Program-made: the position numbers and the translations under genes
Part shown: piece after piece, positions 1 to 6,379 of the stretch
Layout of the letters: the number at the start of each line of letters is the position of its first letter
Position numbering within the stretch: the stretch's first letter is position 1
Notes under the pieces: generated by a model
Seen by the model: the letters and a program-made list of their open reading frames with translations, nothing else
Database searches by the model: none
Told to the model about the DNA's origin: nothing
Assembly (NCBI GenBank): GCA_023700825.1
Contig: JAMPYE010000208.1
Location: 1-7,207 of the forward strand
Length of the DNA stretch: 7,207 nt
DNA from: Thermoanaerobaculia bacterium
Lineage (GTDB): Bacteria > Acidobacteriota > Thermoanaerobaculia > Gp7-AA8
Direction: 5' to 3'

Positions 1-207
1 AGTGTCTGCGCCACACCGAAGCTCACTTTTCGCCCCTCGCCGCCCCGCCCGTCCTGACCTGCAGGGCGCTCCGGTCGCTCCACGCCCCCCTTTTGTGACA
101 CAGGCCACATCCCGACGAATGCCGTATCACGGGTCGATGCGACGGTGTCATCTATATCAACTACTGAAGGGAGGCGATCCGACGCCCCTTTTCCGGAGAT
201 GGAACGC
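1..207. other. leader region upstream of iorA, no gene recognised
   Basis: No convincing coding sequence is seen here. The open + strand frame through it is Arg/Pro-rich low-complexity translation typical of non-coding GC-rich DNA. The stretch 64-68 (GGGCG) can pair with 83-87 (CGCCC), and it is followed by a short T run at 91-94. This could be a weak terminator of a gene outside the window, but the stem is only 5 bp. The AT-rich patch at 151-160 (tctatatcaa) is the best place for a -10 element of the iorA operon, but no good -35 lies at the right distance. A promoter is expected in this region but cannot be pinned down. Confidence 0.4.
195..198 (+). promoter_or_regulatory. ribosome binding site deciding the iorA start
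   Basis: GGAG at 195-198 lies nine bases before the ATG at 208, which is normal spacing. It abuts the in-frame ATG at 199 with no spacing, so 199 is unlikely to be the start. A stronger purine tract at 168-174 (AGGGAGG) is more than 20 bases from either ATG. It would suit only an internal non-ATG start, for which there is no support. Confidence 0.5.
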
Positions 208-1827
208 ATGACCGAACAAGCCACGATGACCGAACCCGCGACGCGGATGCTCCTCGGCGACGAAGCCGTCGCCTTCGCCGCCGCGCACGCCGGAATCACC
301 GCCGCCTACGCCTACCCGGGCACGCCTTCGACCGAGATCGTCGAGTGTCTCTACGAGCTCGAGAAGAAGCAGGGCTGGCCCAAGGCCTCCTGGTGTGCCA
401 ACGAAAAGACGGCCTACGAAGCGGCCCTCGGCATGTCGATGGCCGGTAAACGCGCGCTCGTGGCCATGAAGCACGTCGGCCTCAACGTCGCCGCCGACCC
501 GTTCATGAACTCGGCGGTCGTGCAGCCGATCGGCGGCCTCGTCGTCGCCGTCGCCGACGATCCCGGCATGCACAGCTCGCAGAACGAGCAGGACTCGCGC
601 TATTACGCCGACTTCGCGCGGATCCCGTGCCTCGAGCCGGCCGACCCGCAGGAAGCCTACGACATGGTCCGCGACGCCTACGACATCTCCGAGGCGTTCC
701 GCATCCCGGTGATGGTCCGCCTCGTGACGCGCCTCGCTCACCAGCGCTCCGGCGTCACGATGGGTTCGATCCAGCGCGAGAACGACGCGGACGTCAATCC
801 GGATCGCAACGACTGGGTCCTGCTTCCCTCGTACGCGAAGAAGCTCTGGAAGCGCCGGCTCGTCGAAGCGCCCGAGCTCAAGCGCTGGGCCGAAGGGAGT
901 CACTACAACACGCTCACGCTCAACGACGAGTTCCGCGAGCTCGGCATCATCACGACCGGAATCGCGAAGCACTACTTCCTCGAGGTCGCGGCCGAGCTCG
1001 GACTCATGCCGTCGCACCTTCACATCGGCGCCTACCCGATGCCCGAGGAGAAGATTCGCGCGCTCGCCTCGCACTGCTCCGAGATCCTCGTCCTCGAAGA
1101 TGGCTACCCACACGTCGAGCGGGCGCTCAGGGGCATCATCGCGCCGGCGGTCGTGATCCGCGGCAAGATGAACGGCGCAATCCCGGAGGACGGCGAGTTG
1201 TCGCAGGACATCGTCCGCCGCGCGCTCGGCCTCCCCGTCGGCGAGGGAGTGAGGCTCGGCTCGATGGAGCTGCCTAACCGCCCGCCGCGGCTCTGCGAGG
1301 GCTGCCCGCACACCGACGCCTACGACGCGCTGCGCATGGCGCTCCAGGGCTCCGACCACCCGCTCGTCATGTCCGACATCGGCTGTTACACCCTCGGCGC
1401 GCTGCCGCCGCACAACACCGGTGACAGCTGCGTCTGCATGGGCGCTTCGATCGGCATGGCGAAGGGCGCCGCGGATGCCGGCGTCCATCCCTCGATCGCC
1501 ATCATCGGTGACTCCACCTTCCTCCACTCCGGAGTGACGCCGCTCATGGACGCCGTCGCCGACGACGCGAACATGGTGCTGCTGATCCTCGACAACCAGA
1601 CCACGGCGATGACGGGCACGCAGCCGACGCTGCTCCCCTCGGAGCGGATCCACGAGCTGATCCTCGGGCTCGGCGTCAAGCCGGAGCACTGCCACAAGTT
1701 CGAAGTTCACCCGCGGAAGGTCGGCGAGCTCGCCGAGCTCTTCCGCCGCGAGATCGCCCACCCCGGGCTTTCGGTCGTCATCGCGCACCGCGTGTGCGTC
1801 GAGGCGGCGCGCAGAAACAAGAAGTGA
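208..1827 (+). CDS. iorA: indolepyruvate ferredoxin oxidoreductase, alpha subunit (short form)
   Basis: This is the large, thiamine diphosphate-binding subunit of cytoplasmic indolepyruvate:ferredoxin oxidoreductase. The family turns indolepyruvate and other aryl-pyruvates plus CoA into aryl-acetyl-CoA and CO2, reducing ferredoxin. The 539-residue product has the pyrimidine-binding N-terminal domain with AYPGTPSTEIVE, NEKTAYEAALG, KHVGLNVAADP and SSQNEQDSRYYA. The C-terminal TPP domain has CEGCPHTDAYDAL (from about residue 364), DIGCYTLGALPP, CMGASIGMAKG, the GDS of the TPP/Mg motif (434-436) and LDNQTTAMTG. All of these are family hallmarks. The start at 208 is chosen for its GGAG at 195-198; in-frame starts at 145, 199 and 226 are alternatives. 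The chain ends about 17 residues after the last conserved strand (VVIAHRVC), so the C-terminal two-cluster [4Fe-4S] ferredoxin domain of archaeal and most bacterial IorA is absent. iorB follows after 12 bases. Substrate range is inferred from the family. Confidence 0.93.
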   Translation: MTEQATMTEPATRMLLGDEAVAFAAAHAGITAAYAYPGTPSTEIVECLYELEKKQGWPKASWCANEKTAYEAALGMSMAGKRALVAMKHVGLNVAADPFMNSAVVQPIGGLVVAVADDPGMHSSQNEQDSRYYADFARIPCLEPADPQEAYDMVRDAYDISEAFRIPVMVRLVTRLAHQRSGVTMGSIQRENDADVNPDRNDWVLLPSYAKKLWKRRLVEAPELKRWAEGSHYNTLTLNDEFRELGIITTGIAKHYFLEVAAELGLMPSHLHIGAYPMPEEKIRALASHCSEILVLEDGYPHVERALRGIIAPAVVIRGKMNGAIPEDGELSQDIVRRALGLPVGEGVRLGSMELPNRPPRLCEGCPHTDAYDALRMALQGSDHPLVMSDIGCYTLGALPPHNTGDSCVCMGASIGMAKGAADAGVHPSIAIIGDSTFLHSGVTPLMDAVADDANMVLLILDNQTTAMTGTQPTLLPSERIHELILGLGVKPEHCHKFEVHPRKVGELAELFRREIAHPGLSVVIAHRVCVEAARRNKK

Positions 1828-1839
1828 GGAGATGACGAG

Positions 1840-2439
1840 ATGAAGTGCGACATCATTGCCGCGGGAGTCGGAGGGCAGGGCGTCCTCTCGGTGTCAGCGA
1901 TCATCGCAGCGAGCGCGCTTCGCGCCGGCCTCTTTGCGGTGCAGTCCGAAGTGCACGGAATGTCGCAGCGCGGGGGAGCGGTCGTCGCGCACCTGCGCAT
2001 CAGCGATCAGCCGATCCACAGCGCGACGGTCGGGTTAGGCAAGGCCGACCTGGTCATCAGCATGGAGCCGCTCGAGAGCCTGCGCTACCTCGAATACCTC
2101 GCGCCGACGGGCACGATCATCAGCTCGATCGAGCCGGTGAAGAACTTCGACGGCTATCCCGAGCTGGAGACGCTCCTCACCGAGGTGAAGCGCATTCCGC
2201 GCGCAATCCTGATCGACGCGACGAAGCTCGCCAGGGAAGCGGGGAACGCCAAGGCCGCCAACATCATCATGGTCGGCGCGGCCTCGCACCTGCTTCCAAT
2301 CTCCCAGGAGCACATCCTCGCCTTCATCGAGGAGACCTTCCGCGCCAAGAGCGAGAAGCTCGTCGAGGTGAACCTCAAGGCCTTCGAGAGCGGCCGCCTT
2401 CAGGTCGCCGCCGCCGAGACTGTCGGAGTCGGAGCATGA
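1840..2439 (+). CDS. iorB: indolepyruvate ferredoxin oxidoreductase, beta subunit
   Basis: This is the small (gamma-type) subunit that pairs with IorA to complete the 2-oxoacid:ferredoxin oxidoreductase and is thought to help bind CoA and shape the active site. The 199-residue product is normal length for IorB. It opens with the glycine-rich GVGGQGVLSVSAII (residues about 9-22), followed by SEVHGMSQRGGAVVAHLRI, which is diagnostic of this family, and by KADLVISMEPLESLRYL. The ATG at 1840 has AGGAG at 1827-1831 with eight bases of spacing; this sequence overlaps the iorA stop region, so translation is probably coupled. The 3' end overlaps the next gene as ATGA (2436-2439). The Leu codon at 2035-2037 is TTA, very rare in this operon, and sits inside the repeated octamer GGTTAGGC. 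Identification is firm; aryl-pyruvate specificity is inferred from the family. Confidence 0.93.
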   Translation: MKCDIIAAGVGGQGVLSVSAIIAASALRAGLFAVQSEVHGMSQRGGAVVAHLRISDQPIHSATVGLGKADLVISMEPLESLRYLEYLAPTGTIISSIEPVKNFDGYPELETLLTEVKRIPRAILIDATKLAREAGNAKAANIIMVGAASHLLPISQEHILAFIEETFRAKSEKLVEVNLKAFESGRLQVAAAETVGVGA

Positions 2440-4712
2440 CCACCGTCGCCGCCCGCGCCGCCGTCGCGGAGATCGCCGCGCGCGCGAGAGCGGCGGGACG
2501 CGACGTGCTGCTCGAGCCCGAGGCTCTGGAGCTCGTCCGGCTCCTCGGGATCAACGTGCCGGATAACGTCTACGTCGCCGATCCGTCCGACGATGGCTGG
2601 GCGATCGCGCAGGCTTGCGACAAGTTTCCCGGCGAGCGCGTCGTCATCAAAGTCGTTGCGGCCGACATCCTCCACAAGAGCGACGTCGGCGGCGTGCGCT
2701 TCGTCGAGAAGACGCGCGAGGCGATCGCCGCCGCGCTCGAGCAGATGCGCGCGATGTTTTCCGGGCACGAGCCCGGCTTTCTCATCTGCGAAATGGTGCG
2801 CTACGACGCGGCGCCCGGCGGCGAGATGCTCGTCGGCATGCGCTGGACGCCGGACTTCGGCCCGGTCGTCACGTTCGGGTTAGGCGGCGTCGCCACCGAG
2901 TTCTTCGCGAGCGCGCTGAAGGAAGGGCGCGAGATCGCGATCCTCTCGCCGCGCCTCACTCCTCCAGAGCGGATCGAGCAGATCGTGCTCGGTCAGGCGA
3001 TCACGCCGCTCATCACCGGCGGCGTGCGGCGGATGAAGATTCGCTTCCCGCTGGCCGAACTGCGCGCGCTCCTCGAGAGCTGCATGGGCTTCGCCTCGGA
3101 GTGGGTCCCCGAACCCCTCGCGGAGTTCGAGATCAACCCGATGGTCATCGGCCCGAACGGCCCGGTTGCGCTGGATGCACTCGTAAGGCTGAGCACGAAA
3201 GTGGCCGAGGTTGCGCAGGAGCGGCCGATCCAGAAAATCGGGCAGCTGCTGCGGCCGAAGTCGATCGCGGTCGTCGGCGTGTCGGCGGCGCTCAACGCCG
3301 GGCACGTCATCGTCAACAACCTCATCCGCGAAGGCTTCGAGCGCTCGCGGATCTTCATCGTGAAGCCCGGGAGCGAAGAGATCGAAGGCTGCCTCTGCGT
3401 GCCGTCGATCGCCGAGTTGCCGGAGCCGGTCGATCTGCTCGTCCTCTCGGTCGCGGCGCACCAGGCGCCGGAGCTGATCGAGCAGGCGATCGACGCGCGC
3501 CGCGCCGAGAGCGTCATCGTCATCCCTGGCGGGCTCGGTGAGCTTTCCGGTTCGGAGAATCTCGAGCAGCAGATCCGCGACCTCGTCGCGGTCGCGCGGC
3601 AGTCGGCGTGGCGCGGGCCGGTGCTCAACGGCGGCAACTGCCTCGGCGTGCGCTCGGCTCCCGGGCGCGTCGACACGATGTTCCTCCCGGAGTACAAGGT
3701 ACCGCACGGCGGGCGCCCGGTCTCACCGCTGGCCTTCGTCTCGCAGAGCGGCGCGTTCGCTGTTGCGAAGGCGAACTGCCTCGAGACGATCGAGCCGCGC
3801 TACCTCGTCTCGATCGGCAACCAGATCGACCTCACCGTCGGCGACTACATGCGCTGGCTCGAGAGCGACCCGGAAGTGCGCATCGCCGCGTTCTACGTCG
3901 AGGGCTTCCGTCCGCTCGACGGGCGCGACTGGCTCGAGTCCGCGGAGCGGATGACGCGCACGGGACGCCCCGTGATCCTTTACCGCGCTGGCAGGACCGC
4001 GGAAGGTGCGAAGGCGACGGCGTCGCACACGGCGTCGATCGCTGCGGACGCGGTCGTCACGCGCGAGCTCGCCACGGGAGCCGGGGTCGTCGTCGCCGAG
4101 ACGCTCGAAGATTTTGAGGACCTGGTACGGCTCTTCACCCTGCTGCACGGGCGCGAGGCCTCGGGGCCGCGCCTCGCCGCGATCTCGAACGCGGGATTCG
4201 AAAGCGTCGCCTTCGCCGACAACGTCGGCGGCCTCCGGTTCGCGAAGCTCGGCCTCCCGACGCTCGAGCGCATCGAGAAGGTGATCCGCGAGAGCCGCCT
4301 CGAGCGGATCGTCTCGGTCGCGAACCCGCTCGACGTGAACCCGATGATGGGCGACCGCGAGTTCTGCGAAGTCGCCGAGGCGCTCCTCGCCGACGAACAC
4401 GTCGACCTCGGTGTCGTCGGTTGCGTCCCGCTGACCGGCGCGCTGCAGACGCTGCCGAAGAGCGAGCGCTACCGCGAAGACTTCGCGTCCGAGGGTTCCG
4501 TCGTTAGGCGGCTGGGCGAGCTCTGGAAGGCGACCTCGAAGCCGTGGGTCTCCGTCGTCGATTCGGGAAGGCTCTACGACCCGATGGCGTACGCGCTCGA
4601 AGAGTCCGGCATCCCGACCTTCCGTTCCGCCGACCGCGCCACGCGCCTCCTCGGCGTCTGGAGCGACTGGATGCTGCGGTTCGGGAAGTACGCGGGAATT
4701 GCGCTTCGTTGA
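2436..4712 (+). CDS. ADP-forming acyl-CoA synthetase (acetate--CoA ligase family), single-chain, ATP-grasp domain first
   Basis: This 758-residue cytoplasmic enzyme should interconvert acyl-CoA + ADP + Pi with acid + CoA + ATP. The N-terminal part (about 1-245) is the beta-type ATP-grasp half, with VVIKVVAADILHKSDVGGV (His80 in the conserved HKSDVGG loop), PVVTFGLGGVATEFF and FEINPMV (Glu232, Asn234). A CoA-binding Rossmann domain starts near 265 (LLRPKSIAVVGVS), followed by NGGNCLGVRS, VSQSGAFAVAK and VSIGNQIDLTVGDYM. The phospho-histidine site is SHTASIA with His531, matching the alpha-subunit catalytic His of the family. The start codon overlaps the iorB stop as ATGA, with GGAG at 2425-2428, so it is translationally coupled to iorB. 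That context suggests it uses the aryl-acetyl-CoA made by IorAB, as archaeal ACD isozymes do; this is inference. The beta-alpha order differs from the alpha-beta order usual in fused proteins. No acetyltransferase (Pat-type) domain is present. Confidence 0.88.
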   Translation: MTTVAARAAVAEIAARARAAGRDVLLEPEALELVRLLGINVPDNVYVADPSDDGWAIAQACDKFPGERVVIKVVAADILHKSDVGGVRFVEKTREAIAAALEQMRAMFSGHEPGFLICEMVRYDAAPGGEMLVGMRWTPDFGPVVTFGLGGVATEFFASALKEGREIAILSPRLTPPERIEQIVLGQAITPLITGGVRRMKIRFPLAELRALLESCMGFASEWVPEPLAEFEINPMVIGPNGPVALDALVRLSTKVAEVAQERPIQKIGQLLRPKSIAVVGVSAALNAGHVIVNNLIREGFERSRIFIVKPGSEEIEGCLCVPSIAELPEPVDLLVLSVAAHQAPELIEQAIDARRAESVIVIPGGLGELSGSENLEQQIRDLVAVARQSAWRGPVLNGGNCLGVRSAPGRVDTMFLPEYKVPHGGRPVSPLAFVSQSGAFAVAKANCLETIEPRYLVSIGNQIDLTVGDYMRWLESDPEVRIAAFYVEGFRPLDGRDWLESAERMTRTGRPVILYRAGRTAEGAKATASHTASIAADAVVTRELATGAGVVVAETLEDFEDLVRLFTLLHGREASGPRLAAISNAGFESVAFADNVGGLRFAKLGLPTLERIEKVIRESRLERIVSVANPLDVNPMMGDREFCEVAEALLADEHVDLGVVGCVPLTGALQTLPKSERYREDFASEGSVVRRLGELWKATSKPWVSVVDSGRLYDPMAYALEESGIPTFRSADRATRLLGVWSDWMLRFGKYAGIALR

Positions 4713-4720
4713 ATGTCCGG

Positions 4721-5073
4721 CTACAAGCGTCTACCGCGCCGCTTGAGCTCGCGCGGGTAGCCATACGTCTCGTCGACGCCGAGGCGCGCGACGAGCTGCG
4801 CCGCCGGAACGTTGCGCGAGTTGGCAAGTGCGCTGCGCGTAAGCATCGGCCCGAGGAAGGCGTCGTCGGCGTTGCCGATGCCTCCGGGGCCGCGCTCGAT
4901 GTCGTCGAGGATCGTCGAGGGCGTGATGACTCCGCGGTCGAGCGCGTGCGCGACGAGGTACAGCTTGAGGAGGCCGCCGGCGAACGGCTCACCGACGTGT
5001 AGTCGATGGCGCCGGTGCGCGCCCTGTCGAAGTAGCCGGTCGACCCGCCGCAGATAGAAACTTTGACCTCTTC
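4721..5073 (-). pseudogene. relic of penicillin-binding protein 1C, transpeptidase domain
   Basis: Two neighbouring - strand frames together give a stretch of PBP1C-like transpeptidase. One frame (about 5073-4978) reads GGSTGYFDRARTGAIDYTSV followed by SRSP. The other (about 4978-4721) continues GGLLKLYLVAHALDRGVITP, then DDIERGPGG, ALANSRNVPAAQLVARLGV and a TAG stop at 4723-4721. In intact PBP1C the join reads approximately RSPGSTLKPFLYALALD-G, so one base appears to be missing near 4976-4985. The SxxK catalytic motif would read GLLK, with Gly (4973-4975) in place of the nucleophilic Ser. The transglycosylase domain and everything after this short transpeptidase block are missing, and no start codon with a ribosome site was found. 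It is therefore a dead fragment between converging genes. The family call rests on remembered motifs, not an alignment. Confidence 0.68.
4731..4760. terminator. possible hairpin after the acyl-CoA synthetase gene
   Basis: CTACCGCGC (4731-4739) can pair with GCGCGGGTAG (4751-4760), leaving one bulged base and an 11-base loop, 18 bases after the synthetase stop. No T tract follows, so it is not a classical intrinsic terminator. It also lies inside the penicillin-binding protein relic and may be a chance inverted repeat in GC-rich DNA. Confidence 0.22.
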
Positions 5074-5164
5074 TGCTTCTTCTGCTGTTCCAATCCTCGA
5101 CGCAGAGTTGATCGGCGAGGAGCGGGTCGGGATGATTCCCGGCTGGCGTCACACGAGCGGGTTC

Positions 5165-6379
5165 TCAGTCCTTTCGCGGCAGATCCTTCAAGTAATCATC
5201 CAGGTTAGGCGGGCACTGAAAGGACTTGTGGAGCATCGCCTGCACGTTCGTGCCGTCGAGGTGCCAGTCGAGCACCGGGCCGGCTGCATCCACGCTGAAG
5301 GCGAGATGCTTGATCCCTGACGGGAAGTTAGTGAGTTGTCCACGATCGTGAGGTGCCGGCGTCATCTTGTTCCCTGGGCCGACAGCGATCGATTTCGGCT
5401 GCCCCGTCTGGTTCGCGACGCCGAACCATGCACGCATTCCAGCCGCCGTAGGCTCGACGCACTCGACGAACGGGATCAGTATGTTCCGCTTGCCGCTGAC
5501 TTCGTCCAAGACATCCTGCTCGGTATAAGCGTTCTCCAAGGCATCAGCGGCTTCCTTGCGAACCATGGGGTCGTTCGCTCGTCGCGAGAGATCGGTCAGG
5601 ATCGCGACGGATTCGCGGCCTGCCGCAAGAGCTGTAGCTAGATCATGATCATCGACCGATCGGTCCGTCAGCCTGACTAGCTCAAATGCAAGATCGCGGC
5701 GAACCGTCTCGCTGACCGGAGAATCCGGCCATCTCTGCAGTGACTGCCTGATGAGAGCAATCTGTTCGTTCAAGTCGGCTACCGTCGGGAGTGCGTACAT
5801 CGCGTAGGTCGAATCGGGGTACTTCTCCCAGATCTCGGCCGACAGGGAAGGGCTGTACCACCTAGCACAGCCTTGGGAAGGATGCTTCAGAATGGCGAAT
5901 GCCTTTTCATCCTCCCCTTCGGGCTTGAGCACCCGGAATTGAGCCTCGTTCGACCGAAGCAACCCGTCTCCGTCGCTCGAAAGCACCGCAGCAGGATTCG
6001 TTCCAGCAATCAACTGAAACGTGTACTGGCCGGGTTGCTGAAGGCGGCAATCCGCTAGCCAGGGTGCTCTGTACCAGAACGTGAGATCAACAGGCTTGCG
6101 CGCTGGAACTTCGATGCGATCTCCCTCCCTCGCGGCAAACATCACCCGCTCGTCTTCAACCCCCGCAAGGAACCGCTGCCCATTAGGCCTGGTAACGAGC
6201 AGCGAGACACGGTTCGGAATCGAAGCGGATGTCGCATCTGACGACTCCGCGGTGATCTCGAACTTCACGGGTAATCCCGGCAGTTGCTCGGCTGGCTTGA
6301 GCTCGAGTCGGATCACGGGCGCGGCGTGCAGCGATGAGAACGGAACGCATAGGAAAAACAAGAAGACGATTCTGCTCAT
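5165..6379 (-). CDS. secreted protein with Ig-like N-terminus and C-terminal DRGQ-type domain, unknown function
   Basis: The 404-residue product begins with a clear Sec signal peptide: Arg3, a hydrophobic core IVFLFFLCVPF, and a likely cleavage near LHAA (residues 17-20). Residues about 22-150 look like a beta-sandwich, with LPGLPVKFEI, VSLLVTRPNGQRF and PGQYTFQLIAG. About 175-290 is helical and weakly TPR-like (AEIWEKYPDSTYAMYAL, IALIRQSLQRWPDSP). Residues about 305-382 (VECVEPTAAGMRAWFGV, then GPGNKMTPAPHDRGQ, then a W-L-D-G strand) resemble a small domain I recall at the ends of many bacterial exported proteins, typically with an N-x-F-P-P-DRGQP-x-F-PG pattern. There is no lipobox, transmembrane anchor or enzymatic motif. 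The ATG shares one base with the stop of the upstream metallopeptidase gene (TGATG, 6381-6377), pointing to coupled translation and a shared role outside the cytoplasm. The gene is lower in GC than the operon at the left. No function is assigned. Confidence 0.8.
   Translation of the reverse strand: MSRIVFLFFLCVPFSSLHAAPVIRLELKPAEQLPGLPVKFEITAESSDATSASIPNRVSLLVTRPNGQRFLAGVEDERVMFAAREGDRIEVPARKPVDLTFWYRAPWLADCRLQQPGQYTFQLIAGTNPAAVLSSDGDGLLRSNEAQFRVLKPEGEDEKAFAILKHPSQGCARWYSPSLSAEIWEKYPDSTYAMYALPTVADLNEQIALIRQSLQRWPDSPVSETVRRDLAFELVRLTDRSVDDHDLATALAAGRESVAILTDLSRRANDPMVRKEAADALENAYTEQDVLDEVSGKRNILIPFVECVEPTAAGMRAWFGVANQTGQPKSIAVGPGNKMTPAPHDRGQLTNFPSGIKHLAFSVDAAGPVLDWHLDGTNVQAMLHKSFQCPPNLDDYLKDLPRKD

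Larger units (their letters stand above)
1272..5210. repeat. dispersed octamer GGTTAGGC, four copies
   Basis: Exact copies lie on the + strand at 2033-2040 (iorB), 2878-2885 (acyl-CoA synthetase) and 5203-5210 (inside the secreted-protein gene, antisense to it), and on the - strand at 1272-1279 (iorA). A fifth, seven-base GTTAGGC is at 4503-4509, and ATTAGGC is at 6182-6188. All copies are within coding sequence, so this is a short motif and not a mobile element. Its role is unknown. Confidence 0.55.

Noticed and set aside
2..211. Short + strand open frame in the leader
   Set aside because: Pro/Arg-rich low-complexity translation with no ribosome site, overlapping the iorA start. No evidence of coding.
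157..1788. Long open - strand frame (543 codons) opposite iorA
   Set aside because: It is rich in Arg, Asp, Val and His with no recognisable domain, and exactly shadows a well-supported gene. Such antisense frames are common in GC-rich DNA with strong third-position bias.
1845..2435. Upstream extension of the acyl-CoA synthetase frame across iorB
   Set aside because: The added translation is Arg-rich and unlike the family, and lies in a different frame over conserved IorB sequence. The ATGA start at 2436 fits the family N-terminus.
4544..5002. + strand open frame running past the synthetase stop
   Set aside because: It is in another frame from the synthetase, its product has no family features, and the - strand of the same region gives clear PBP1C-like motifs.
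5071..5088. Imperfect tandem 9-base repeat TTCTGCTTC/TTCTGCTGT
   Set aside because: Only two imperfect units, at the degenerate edge of the PBP relic. Too short to treat as a meaningful repeat.
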